64,000 bases of DNA from Muricea muricata. Taxonomy: Eukaryota > Cnidaria > Anthozoa > Malacalcyonacea > Plexauridae. The translations under genes and the position numbers were made by a program. Shown here one piece after another: positions 21,867 through 33,211 of this stretch; position 1 is the first letter of the stretch, and each line of letters begins with the position of its first letter. Below the pieces are notes generated by a model that was not told the DNA's origin, ran no database searches, and saw only the letters and a list, made by a program, of their open reading frames with translations. The stretch covers positions 18,823,906 to 18,887,905 of the forward strand of contig OY979717.1 in NCBI GenBank assembly GCA_963855995.1, written 5' to 3'.

Positions 21867-22923
21867 CTCTCAATTCGTGGAGGGGGTTTAGAGCATGGAT
21901 TACCAAAAATGGATACTAGCGACTTGTGATCTGTGTAGACGGTTAGGGGTTTGCCATAAATGTACAGATGCAAATGCTCGCAGGCCCAAACGAATGCTCG
22001 CAGGCCCAAACGATATCGAGAGCTTCTTACTCAGTCTCGCTATAGCGTTGTTCTGTCTCGGTCAAGGAACGACTGGCATAGGTGACGATGGGGAAAGTTC
22101 CGGTGTCTTGACCTTTCTGCGAGAGAATGCCTGCTAATCCAACAGGGCTGCCATCGACCAACAATTCGGTGTCTTTAACTGGATCGAAATACGCTGTGAC
22201 AGGTGCCTTTAATAAGGCATCTTTTAGCTCGTCGACTGCGCTATCGTGTCGTGGTGTCCACTCCCATGGTTGGTTTTTATGGGTAAGCTTGCGTAACGGT
22301 TCGGTCTTGGTTGCATAATCTGGAATGAACCTGGAACAATAGTTAGTCATCCCCAACAGGCTTCGGACCTCAGATGCAGATGTAGGAGTTTGCAAGTTGA
22401 TGATGTCTTCAATCTTTTTCGAGTCTGGTGTGATGCCATCTCCAGAGAAGGTGTAGCCAAAGAACTCTACCTTGTTTTTGCTGTACTCGCACTTTCGTTT
22501 GTTGAGGGTGAGGCTACGTTCTTTAAGTCGCCGAAAGGAGTGATCATGGGCACTCTGTGTCTTGCCAAACACCAAGATGTCATTGCTGATGTTAAGGGTT
22601 CCCGGGATGCCTTCTGGGGCTTCTCGGATAATGTTTTGAAAGATTTCGGCTGCCCTTGAAATGCCAAAGTTCAATTTTTTGTATCTTATCAAGCCAAGGT
22701 GCGTTCCAAATGTAGTAATGTACCGTGACTCTGGCGCTAACTCTAGTTGGTTGTACCTTTGCTTAAGACCTAACTTACTAAATACTTTGGCCCCGTTTAA
22801 GTCAGCAATGATTTCTTTGATGGTGGGTGTCACGTGTCGCTCTCGTTTAATGGCTTGATTTGCCTGGCGCATATCCACGCAAACGCAGACTTGTCCAGGA
22901 GATTTAGGTTTGGGTGCAACCAC
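21689..22923 (-). pseudogene. Gypsy reverse transcriptase and RNase H, catalytic residues lost
   Basis: The RT fold is easy to follow (VCVDMRQANQAI, YITTFGTHLGLIRYKKLNFG, SRAAEIFQ). The first catalytic Asp motif reads KLGLKQRYNQLEL, with Gly for Asp, and the YxDD box reads ISND. The connection domain and RNase H follow (TYASRSLTETEQRYSETE, then VWACEHLHLYIYGKPL, YTDHKSLVSIF). The frame breaks at the tandem duplication of AATGCTCGCAGGCCCAAACG near 21978-22017. The enzyme would be dead even if translated. Confidence 0.9.
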
Positions 22924-23235
22924 TATGGGGGATACCCATGGTGCCTAGCCTTCGATTCGCTCCACAACTCCAACGTCTTCATTGCGTTTTAATTGTTCCT
23001 CTAACTGCTGACGCACGTGGAAGGGAACTCTTCGATGAGGCTGAGCAACTGGCTGGACACTTTCGTCAATGTGTAGTTTCACTTGCATTGGTATCCCTTT
23101 AACTTTCCGAGACCATGAAATAGCTCATTATACTCTTTTACTAATTCCTCGACTCTTATGGAGCTACTGTCGTGAACACGGTGTACTGCTTTCAATAGTC
23201 CGAGGTCCTGGGAAGTTTTCCTGCTTTGTAACGAA

Positions 23236-24333
23236 TCACTGGATCCTTTGACTACATAGATTTTGTCTAACGCATGTCGATTTGAATTTTAAAACAGTGG
23301 TAAATTTTCCAAGAACTGTGAGGGACTCGCTTGACTTGTAAGCGTGAATTTTTACTTTGGTTTGCTGAAGCGTAGGGGGCTTAGTCAACGATTGATAGTC
23401 TTTTTCATCTAACACATTCACACTTGCACCTGAGTCCGCCATGATTGTTAATGGAGTGTCATGAACGATGACTTGGAACATAGACTGCGACTTCATTTTC
23501 CCAGTGGTATTAACAGAGAATGTATAAGCAATATCGTCGGATTCTTCGGAGCTGGAGTTGTCATACGCTACGTTTTGAACGTCCCATTTTCGAGTTTTGG
23601 GGTCATTTCTCTTGTTAGGGTTTTTGGATCTGCATACAGCTTCAAAATGGTTTTGTTTGCCACACCTACAGCAAGATTTTCCATACGCAGGGCAGGACGT
23701 TTTTCCTCCCGGGTGTGGATACCCTTTGCCACAGTTCCGACACTTGCGACTTTCGCCGGGTGTAGTATTCCTGTCGCGTGACTTTGAACTACTGGACTTC
23801 CGGTCAACATGTCCACCGTCCTTGTTTGGCTTCGAGATGGGTCTTGTATTGTGCTTTTTCGACAATTTGTTTACATCTTGCTTACCTTCGATGTTGTCTG
23901 CTTGAGATTTTGACATTTCCATGGCTTTACCAGCGTCCAGAAGTTGAGTCAAGGTTAGATCAGGATTCTGTAATGCTTTCATGCGAAGTTTGTGCGACAA
24001 ACAATTCTGCACAATCTGTGTTTTGATTTCTCTGTCCGTGTTTTCAAATTCACAGGTCATAGCTAGCCTTCGTAGACGAGTGTGAAATGCAGCAATACTT
24101 CCATCGCTTTCTTATTCGTCTTCGCCAGCATCCGTATCGGGCAGTGTTTCGAATATTTCGTTCACGCTTTCTCCAGCATAATGCAGCAAAAGAGCTCTTT
24201 GTCTTTTGGTGTTGTCTAGAGCTAATGCTAGCAGAAGATTTCGAAAACGAGCGAGCCATTTCTTCCATCGAGTATCGACTGCCCCGTCCGAGTGAACATC
24301 AAATTCAGCAAAATTCGGTAAAGCTACTGCCAT
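23236..24333 (-). pseudogene. Gypsy gag with zinc knuckles and aspartic protease
   Basis: The N-terminal gag piece (LPNFAEFDVHSDGAVDTRWK; WKKWLARFRNLL) is separated by a frameshift near 24100 from the remainder (MTCEFENTDREIKTQIVQNC). Two cysteine-histidine knuckles follow (CRNCGKGYPH and CCRCGKQNHFEAVC), then the retropepsin motif MADSGASVNVLD. This gag-protease arrangement is standard for the lineage. Confidence 0.9.
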
Positions 24334-24403
24334 ATTTCTTTATTTTTTTTCGATTTTGGTGTTGTTTCTTTTTGTGGATTACCACATGCTGTTGTGGAGA
24401 CAG

Positions 24404-24421
24404 ATCCCATCCTCGTCGCCA
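24404..24421 (-). promoter_or_regulatory. Primer-binding site, tRNA-Ser(GCT) type
   Basis: One base inside the 5' LTR, the plus-strand bases ATCCCATCCTCGTCGCCA equal the 3' end, including CCA, that I recall for animal tRNA-Ser(GCT). All 18 bases fit. Serine-tRNA priming is known from Mag-lineage gypsy elements. Confidence 0.85.
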
Positions 24422-24422
24422 G

Positions 24423-24562
24423 TGTAGTGTTTTACTCGATGCTTTATTTGATGAAAGACTGCCATGCTATTTACATACGCTTGCGGCCCCCGATTCCATG
24501 CAGTCATCGGGTTAGTCCGCTAAACCACGTGACTGAATAATATTAACTATTTAAACACTACA
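24423..24562 (-). repeat. 5' LTR of the gypsy element
   Basis: 140 bp, bounded inside by the primer site and outside by CAAAT. On the plus strand it starts TGTAGTGTTTTACTCG and ends TTTAAACACTACA, giving short inverted termini. Confidence 0.92.
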
Positions 24563-24567
24563 CAAAT

Positions 24568-24990
24568 TAAATTTGGGGCCGTTAGTGTTTGCTGTTCTCA
24601 TTAATTCCTAACTCAGAGACTGGCCTGGAAGGAATAAATTCGCTGATGACACCTCGGCCCTAGAAATAATACCAAAATACTCCCAAGTTTAATGGCATTG
24701 GTGGTAAATGACATTTCGGCCTTCGGACCGAACATGGAATGAAACTAAACCATTAAAATAGAAACAAATGGTAATCAGTTTTCTCAAATAGAAAGAATCT
24801 GACGAGAACTAAATCTTTGTTGCTGGAAACTCTGTTGAAATTGTGTCAAGTTTTAAACTTCTTGGTGAGCGGATATCCAACGACTTGTCATGGAATACCC
24901 ATATTAACATAGTTTTAAAAACGGCAAAATCTAGTCTATACGCATTGCGCTTGTTAAAGAAGGCTGGTCTTCTTCCATCAGACATTAATT
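24568..24990 (+). pseudogene. LINE relic, 3' part after the gypsy insertion
   Basis: It resumes the RT where 20290 stopped: LGPLVFAVLIN, then NKFADDTSALEIIPK (the FADD catalytic box), then SSFKLLGERISNDLSWNTHI and LYALRLLKKAGL. It is broken by frameshifts and ends near 24990, where unrelated sequence begins. Confidence 0.82.
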
Positions 24991-25259
24991 GTACAAATCT
25001 ATGTCTTCTTCATTCGATTCAGAATCATAATATGCGTCCCCTGTCTGGTCGTCACTACCTAAATCACCATCTAAGTATCCAAAAGAGTTTAAGAAAGCTT
25101 TAATTGAAAGTTCTCTACACAAGTTCGACGCATGAGGAAGCTTTAGAAATTTCAAATCTGCAGCTTCTGAACATTCGTAGGGACATATCACCCCCTCGCT
25201 AAAATCATGGAAATTAGTCCACGTATCCGAACTTATGATTACAACTTGCGGAATGGCCA

Positions 25260-25945
25260 ACAAAGTTCGAAACCAGTCAACACACCGACTGATCCCTGAA
25301 CAGAACTGACGAAGGGAACGGAAGATAGTCAACGCGCACGCAGTTAAATACCAGAGAGTAGTCGGACATCTTCTTTACCTATCTACGAAAACTAGACCTG
25401 ACATTGCATAATGCAGTGAGTAATGTCGCTCTATTTGTGTTGAGCCGGCGGAGGAGCATTTGGATAGCTATTGAACGCATCATGCGTTACCTGAGTGGAA
25501 CTCGAGATATAGGTTTACTCTAGGATAGGAATGAAGAGACAACTACATGCGTGAGATATTCAGACACCCCAACTAGGTTGGAGATCTTGATGACCGAAAG
25601 TCAACGTCGAGTTATGTCTTCCAGATCAGCAACGCAGTCATAAGTTGGAGAGGTAAGAAGGAATCATGTGTAGCTCTCTCCACAACAGAAGCTGAATACA
25701 TAGCATTAGCAAGCGCAACTCAGGAGGCAGGGTGGCTCTTACAACTTTTAACTGATCTCAAAAGCAAGCTAAATGGTCCAATGTTGATATTTGAAGATAA
25801 CCAAGCGGGAATCAGTATGGCGAAGTACGTGCAAAGATATTGAAATTAAATATCATTATTAAAGCTACTGTCAAACTGGAACACTGCAGCTCTCAAGAAA
25901 TGTTGCCGACATTTTTACAACGGCACTAAGTGCAGCCAAATATGA
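25260..25945 (+). pseudogene. Ty1/copia RT-RNase H fragment
   Basis: Across shifting plus-strand frames the reading is KPVNTPTDP, YQRVVGHLLYLSTKTRPDI, RIMRYLSGTRDIGLL, SYVFQISNAVISWRGKKES, then ALSTTEAEYIALASATQEAG and EDNQAGISMAK. This is the end of copia RT and its RNase H with the diagnostic TEAEY motif. There are several stops and frameshifts. No LTRs or target duplication were found. Confidence 0.85.
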
Positions 25946-27052
25946 TCAAATATGTATCCCACATATGAATGATTATATGTCATTCTTATATGAAGTATCT
26001 CGATATTAGTACCTTAACAAAAAGCAGATGACTTCAGATGAGAGCATGCTTGGAAGCTGTGCAGAGCCGGCAGGCCACAAGCATCTTGTTTTCCATTAAT
26101 TGTATGGTGTCACATCACCGCCAATATTCATGTTTTTATTTCTTCAACATAATTGCAGTATTCAAGTTAAATCCGTCCACTTCCTCTTTTTGTGGTTGCT
26201 TTTCCTTTTCCTTTTCCTATAGATCCATTGCCAGTGTTGCCATAGCCAAAAAGCCTTTTATGTTCATTGATGGACAGATTTCCACCGATTCTTTGTCTTG
26301 CAATGTTTGCTGGAATACATTCGTTTGAAGTGCTTGGTTGTGCAAAACTTCCAGCTGATGTGCTAGGTTGACTCACACCACTTGAGGGAGCGAGATTGTT
26401 TGATTGATTTTTTAAATGTAATATCATAATAGCATTTTGACATTATTCAACAACAAATATTAAATGCTTTGTCTGTTTGCTAGTGGAAACTACAACTAAA
26501 AAATATTCAATTTCATGCGCACAAATTTTGCACATAAATTTATGCAATGATAAGTTCATTAAATTTTGAACCGCATTTTACGCTACAACATGATTGCAAG
26601 TCTCTATAAAATAATTCTTTCTTGGCAATGTCACATTACGCTCAAACACGTGCTTGCCTCAAAAAAGCCAAATTAATATCCAAAAATCTGGAACACAAAA
26701 ATCAGCGTATTTGCTTTCAATGCATGTTTCTAATAAATAGATATGGCTACAGAGTGTGAAAGTTTCGTAAATCTCCAATCTTGGACAAAATAGTTTGGCA
26801 AAACCTATTTTGCTTTCTTATTTTTCGTCATATAGTTATTTGTCTACTATATTTAAATTAATAGTGTCAGGAAACCAGGCGAGATACTGACATACTGTAT
26901 GTGGCATGTGTGAAACAATGACAGCTGATGCATTATTTATATTTTAAAAATGTAAACATCAACCAACACTTACCTACAAGTGGTTTAAGGCGCTCAGCGC
27001 TTCTAAGAGAGCGTTTCGAGCAGAACTCAGTTCATCAGGATTCATTGTGAGA
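25946..27052. other. Intergenic, one low-complexity ORF
   Basis: An 86-codon minus-strand ORF (26167-26427) is Ser/Gly/Lys-rich (SQPSTSAGSFAQPSTS ... GKGKGKATTKRG). It might be the N-terminal exon of an unidentified gene or chance, and I do not call it. The rest shows no features. Confidence 0.4.
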
Positions 27053-28162
27053 TGTACCGGTGTCACAGGAAATTTGCCCCCCTAGGAATTTCGCCCTCCC
27101 ATCTATTCTCACTCACTGAGACTGTATCTACTTCACCAAATTTAGTTAAAGAGGGAGCGCGTACCGCGACAATCATTTCTTGCCCTTCGGGCTCGCGCTT
27201 TAGCTAAATTTCTGGTCTGTGGCAAATGTTTAGAACTTTTGTGCTTCGCTGTGATTGGTCAATTTTACGAATTCTGAAATCGACAAAGAAACATGAATGA
27301 CAAAGTGAACGTGTAACACTTGTGTCTATTTATAACAATATTTTTCGATTCTACCACAATTAATACATGGTTTATTAAGCTTATCGGGGGAAAAGATCTT
27401 CAAAGTTACACCCATATCGATTTAAGCGTAAATACGTACGTTATTTAATGCATAAAATGTCGATATTGAAGCAGCAATTTGTAGTTCTTCGTGGCGCCAC
27501 TGACATCAGTTGGCAACATGAAGTTGCATGTGTATTACACTACTTTTTTCATTTTAGACGTCGTTTTTACGTCTGAATTTCTATCCTATTCGGTGGATAC
27601 CTTTTTGAAGACTATTGACTGTTAACTATATGGACTACAGTGGCTGGAGTTGAACAAAATAGGTACAAAACGAACAATGGGTGTATTAAACATTTGCCAC
27701 AGACCGGAAATTTGGTGAAGTAGATACAGTCCCAGTGAGTGAGAATAGTTTTAATCAGTGGCGTAGCCAGCGTCGATAATTGGAGGGGCAAATATTCATG
27801 TATCATGTTTTGCATCATTAATTTCTTTTGAAATCGATTGTTTTTAAGGTCTGTGAACACAAATATATGAATATTCGCCCCTCCAATTATCGAAGCTGGC
27901 TACGCCACTGGTTTTAATATAGCAAAAGTATTATAAAACCTTTGTTTGGCCGTGTAAAATTGACGAAAGTACTGGTACCGATCTGCTTCAAGGTATCTGA
28001 AATAGCCTTCACCTAGTTGTAAGAAGGGGGAGGGCGAAATTCCTAAAGAAGGGCTATATTCCTAGGAAATCTGTCCCCCGGTAGGGCGAATTTCCTAGGA
28101 ATATCGTCCCCCGGGGCCGGGGCAATATTACGGGGGGACGGATTTCCTGGGACACCGGTACA
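27053..28162. mobile_element. 1.1-kb non-autonomous DNA transposon with nested MITE
   Basis: The ends are TGTACCGGTGTCACAGGAAAT and, inverted, GATTTCCTGGGACACCGGTACA. If TA is the duplication, the termini start CCGGTGTC, as in mariner-like elements. Inside, TAGGAAAT and GTCCCCCGG words repeat near both ends. A second inverted pair lies inside (CTGTATCTACTTCACCAAATT near 27121 with its complement near 27711; GGTCTGTGGCAAATGTTTA near 27213 with its complement near 27688). No transposase is present. A complete hAT-type MITE is nested at 27756-27910. Confidence 0.72.
27756..27910. mobile_element. hAT-type MITE, 155 bp, exact 8-bp duplication
   Basis: The ends are CAGTGGCGTAGCCAGC and GCTGGCTACGCCACTG. 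The 8-mer GTTTTAAT flanks both sides (27748-27755 and 27911-27918). The arms also share TCGATAATTGGAGGGGC with its complement. The CAG(T)-GTAGCCAG terminal class is related to the element at 48413. Confidence 0.92.
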
Positions 28163-31100
28163 GTAATTTACAAACGCGAATTTGTGAAAGATGAAGGTTG
28201 TCTACGAGGCTTCAAAACACGCCATAGCGTATGCACGTGGAGAAATTCGATTTACCGAACGCAACTCACACGCGAGTTTTTTGCGAGTTTCTTCCCGGGG
28301 GGGATCGATAATATTTGCTAATTAATATTGGCGGACAATACGCGCTTTGGTATGATGCCGCCAATATTCAACATTTTATGAACATTAAAGTACACAAACA
28401 CGTCGAATACAGTTGATGTTCAAACGGCCGCATAACGTCAATGATCCAACTATGTTGAATAACATGGGTGTTTTATGTCCGAAATTACATGAACGATGTC
28501 GATGGAAATATGTTGAAATTATAAATGTTTGATGTCCGAAATTACATTAATGTTAAAAATATGTCGAATAAGATAGATGTTGAATGTCGCATTTAACTTG
28601 AATACTGCAATTATGTTGAAGAAATAAAAACATGAATACTGGCGATGATATGACACCATAATTGCGGGAGCGCGCTAGAGATAATAATAGGAAGAAACTT
28701 CGCGTGAGCTTTTCACAATTACATCATACTTTTCAGGCCTGTTGCACCGTTGGGAAAAACGCTATCAAATTATAGTTATGTATTTATACGTCTTTGCCTC
28801 CCGCTTTATAAATTCGAGCGGTTTAATCAAGTGTATTGTATATATTGTGAGAGATGAACTATTACCGAATCTCATAACCAAATACTGATAGTTAATAAGT
28901 TATTAAACACTTTCATTTATTAAATATTTTCATAAAGAATACGGAATATTTGATCATGCAACATGATCAGATGCTTTCAATATCTTTGTATAATTATGCA
29001 GATCGAAAAATGCGCTGACTTTTACATTTTTCTGTTATCTGATAATAAACATGCTTATCGTGATTTACCTTATCTGCATGCTCACCAGTAATTTCCCTTA
29101 ATGTTTACACGTCAAAATACCTACCGCGCACTGCGTTCGTAACTCATTAATCTTTCCATCATTGCATCATTTGCTGTCTCGTCGGTTTATATACGAGACT
29201 ATTCATTCTTGGCATATATTGCTTCTGTTCCGCCTGTAAACTTTCAAAAGTTGAAACAAGTTAACATAACTGACACGGCTGACGGTTTATGCTGCCGACA
29301 AAAAAGTGTTCAATCTGTAAAATTGTAGCCAATGTTTTGGTATATTTCTGCTTGGCCCTTGCCATAAGCATGGCTCTTGTTGGACTGGCCTGCATCAGTT
29401 TCTGAAGTAGATAAAAAATATATATGATAAACAGTCGTCGTTCTTTCAACTTTCACACTTTTTTTATGAGCGGGGTACCCGATTTTAATGAGCGGGAGGA
29501 GTGGAGGGGAGGGGATGGGGCACCTAGGGATCCAAAACAAAGAATTGAGCGAGCACAATACATAGTGAATTTAACTAATGCAATTAATAGTTCAATTTCT
29601 GTATCGACTGATGGCTGAACATTATATGTTGTTGTTCTCACGCTCAAGATAGGATTAGACGTAATGTCTCTTATATGTAGTAGGTAAAATCTGGTAATTG
29701 CACTATTTTGCCCTAAAAAGTAGCACGAAAAACACTCCTAAAAATAGTCAGTTTAGGCGGCAAATCACAAATAATATTGACTTTCATTGGGATTGTAAAT
29801 GATATCATCCAAGACCTGGCCTCAAATAGGCTTCGGTTACTTAGTGACCACATGTGTCACATAAATCAAAGCACAACCAACCACAGTCTCGTGCTTGTAA
29901 AACAATAGTCAATTATTTTTTTAAAAAGATCTATACGATGTCACCTGGTCGGCGACGACCAACACAAAAATGAATGTTTCAATACAAGTAATTTATGGAT
30001 CGGGATCCTGGAATTTTTCAAAACAATTTTAAGCTGATTTGTTCCCCAAACCTTGAGCCCTCCTGGAAAAACTTGAGGCTTGAGTTTCAACACTGAGATT
30101 CACAAGCATATATTGTAATAATCACTAAAGAGAAAAAATATCAACATTAAAGTCCAATGCATGACCGTAGTGTAAAAAGCTGTACGTTTAGTCTTGATGA
30201 ACAAGCTTGCAAGGTAAATCCAATAATGCCTTGAAGTTAAACGGTGAGACCGTGAGATGAGACCTTAAAGCGTGTTTCTCCCGGCCAAACTTTGACTGCG
30301 CGAGTGTTGAAAAGTCTGTCAGATCAAGCAGCTAAAATGATCGATTTTAAGAAATAGCTCCGCTGCTTTAAGTCGCAATTTTAATTGTGACGTTGAAACG
30401 TGGCTCCTACGAGATAAAATAATTGACTAAGGTGTCTGTTAGGAAAGAGAAGGCGGCTCAGGAATTTAAAAACCTAGCTGGCGTTAATTAATAAAGTGGC
30501 TAAATCATTTTCTTTACTGTATAAAGTATAATGCTTTATAGAGATTTCGGACACTGATAAAACTGATAATCAGATTATTTATGATAATTGACATGTGAAA
30601 ATTATCGATTTTCATTCATAATAATAATCATTCATAGCTTATGGCCTATGGGCATTTTATATTCCTAGAAAATTAAAAGACTGTATAGTTTATATAACAA
30701 ACCGAAAAATACATGGTTGCTTGAAAATACCCGATATATTTCTCATGTTGAAGTGTTGAACCGTATATACATATTCAACACTCCACTCGAAACAAATCTG
30801 GTATTTCCGCGTACCCTTGTATTATTCTCTCACTATATAAGCACTATTCATGATGAAATTCTAACCGTGTCGAACACCTGGTAGCTCTGTGATGTGTTGT
30901 AGTTTCCAACCAGTACGAGAGATTAATAAATATTTTAAAGCAAACACGCACTATGTCTATGGTTTTCAATTCACACTGACCACATTCGGGTAGTGCCCGT
31001 CTATTATTCATTATTCTATTACAAATTATAAGCAACAAAACCAATATGCTGTTATAGTGGTACTCCATAACAGTTGACGCAAAGTAAATATACGTAAACC

Positions 31101-33211
31101 AAAACCCAACTACAAAATAATTGCAAAAATTTTCAAATAACAATCAGATTACTCGCTCTCAATTTCTATGCGGTGATTTGTATTCGGGCTTCGACCTCAT
31201 CAACTATCACTTACACTGCACAGAAAATCAGAGCGAGTAATCTAATTGTTTTAGTAGAATATGGGATGAATAATTTATTGGAATATGGGATTGGTTTTCA
31301 TTAAAAACTGTTACAAATTGTCTTTGAATTACACCGGAGAAATTATTGTTTCACTACTCGCTATCTATCAAGCAATGCCAATGGATAGCGAGTAGAGTAG
31401 CCAATCAAATTACACCATTTACATGATTCTACTACAATGGCTAATAGATGCTTTGTGTGAGACTCAATTGTCGCTAATCGAATGAATAAAACAACTCAAT
31501 CCATTGCTGTTTATTATTTGGATAGAGGTCGACAGTCAACGTTAAATGCACTTATGCACTTGGTCTTTCATGCTGACATGTGATAAATTATTGATTTTTA
31601 CGCTCTTATCACATTTAATGTAGTTATTATTTACATATGCATATGTACATGTATTGATTTTGCATGATAAACTAGATCATAGACATCGTAAATTGATTTG
31701 GCAACTGCTTACATCAAGGACTATATGCTTTAAAACAAAAATATAAACTGAAATTCTATTTTTTCGTGTATAGATAACTATCACATGAAATTGCAGCGCT
31801 GGGAAAAACATTTATGAAAAAAAATGCATTACATGCATATCTTGCGTACTATACGGATTTCACCGAATTCAATATTATGGATTATGAACTGATAGACACG
31901 GAATTATTATGGTCCACGGAAAATTAAAATTAAACCATTCTAATTCCAATAATGGTCAGCTACATACAATATCCATATTATATGTAATGTAGGTAAATAC
32001 TGTATATACCCAATCACAATATTGAGAGAGGTCAGATTGCCAATCTTTTCTGCACTTTGCATCCACGCATGGAAATGTTTGGAATTTTAATGATTAACTA
32101 CGGCACACAATGCACCCATCAATCTTCTCACGCGTATGCACAATCATGCTCAAATTAGCCGCAAATGTAGATATTAGGAGCTAGTGGACATTTTGGTTAG
32201 TACGAGCAATAATTATATATTTATATATCTTTAATCATAAATAATTTAGGTCAGGTGCATGACCTCTCCTTCTCTAATTCAATAAAATTCACATTTTTAC
32301 TACCTTTCTAAAAATAAAATGTTTCAGAATTCCGTGCCAGATTCAAGATAAACATACTGTTAAATTTACTCTTGCTTTATAGAAATGAAGTCCAACTCTA
32401 GGGCACGGCTAACATGTCTTCTCGTGCCAGTTCGCGTTCTTCAAAAACTGTGCAATTGTTTCATGGTGATTGTATTGAGCTTACATGGCGTGTCATTGTC
32501 ATGTTATGTCATCATTTATTTAGTTCCTGCTTCAAGCTATCTTGACTTCATCAGATACATATAAACCAATAATGTGATAATATACATCGACACAGTTAAG
32601 TTTTTGGTTGTAATTAAGTTGTTACTCAGTTGGAAAACATGCAAAAAAACACTGTTTATATGATCCCGCTAAGCGCTTTGTTGGCCATGATAGAGTTTTG
32701 GATCCTTTAATGTACTGAATTTAACAGAACTATAATTGCCACCTTGGTACAAGCTAACGAAAGTTTTGATATTATAAGCAAAGAGACTTAAATGCCAATT
32801 GGAAGATCATGTAGTTTAACGAGATTACTGTTCAATGCAATTATACAAGGAACTTAAGATTATTTACTGTTGATTCGTCAAACTTTCATTTGAGATTTGT
32901 ATGCGATGAATCCACCACGGGCAAAATAATAGAATGCCTGTGGAGTTTCGCTTTTTGAATATCATGAACTGCATCATCAAATTCTTTCCGCCTCATCATC
33001 TCTACTCCGTACAGCGGGATCGAACTAAGATGTCGTCAATGTCAATGAAACTTTGTGTGACGACCTTTTTGCATTGCTGTCAGCAGTCATGACTCATGAA
33101 ATCAGGAATCGTTATTCAAAACCATTGTTGATCATGGTCTATTCCACTCCATTTCATTTCTTTTAAAACAATAGCAATGGATACTGCGGGCGGAAATCTC
33201 AGCTTGGTCTG
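28163..33211. other. Five-kb gene-poor stretch
   Basis: I find no supportable gene. ORFs stay under 100 codons and overlap on opposite strands (for example 29261-29647). The one clear structure is the inverted repeat at 31139-31250. A hairpin ACTCGCTATC / GATAGCGAGT lies near 31345-31395. Confidence 0.45.
31139..31250. mobile_element. 112-bp inverted-repeat MITE candidate
   Basis: The ends AACAATCAGATTACTCGCTC and GAGCGAGTAATCTAATTGTT pair over 20 bp with one mismatch. No duplication of flanking bases is evident, so transposition is inferred from shape alone. Confidence 0.5.

Larger units (their letters stand above)
20296..24562 (-). mobile_element. Ty3/gypsy (Mag-type) LTR retrotransposon, complete but decayed
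   Basis: The element has short LTRs of 140-142 bp and an exact 5-bp target duplication CAAAT (20291-20295 and 24563-24567). On the minus strand the order is 5' LTR, a primer-binding site complementary to tRNA-Ser(GCT), gag, protease, RT, RNase H, integrase, a purine tract, 3' LTR. This is the Ty3/gypsy order. The serine-tRNA primer and two-knuckle gag match the Mag lineage. Multiple frameshifts, a 20-bp tandem duplication near 21978-22017 and lost RT catalytic residues make it inactive. It sits inside the QGTKLGP motif of a LINE RT. Confidence 0.93.

Noticed and set aside
24985-25332. 115-codon minus-strand ORF with an acidic tail
   Set aside because: Its right end overlaps copia relic sequence on the opposite strand and its left end overlaps LINE sequence, so most of it is antisense to retroelement relics. 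No domain is known to me.
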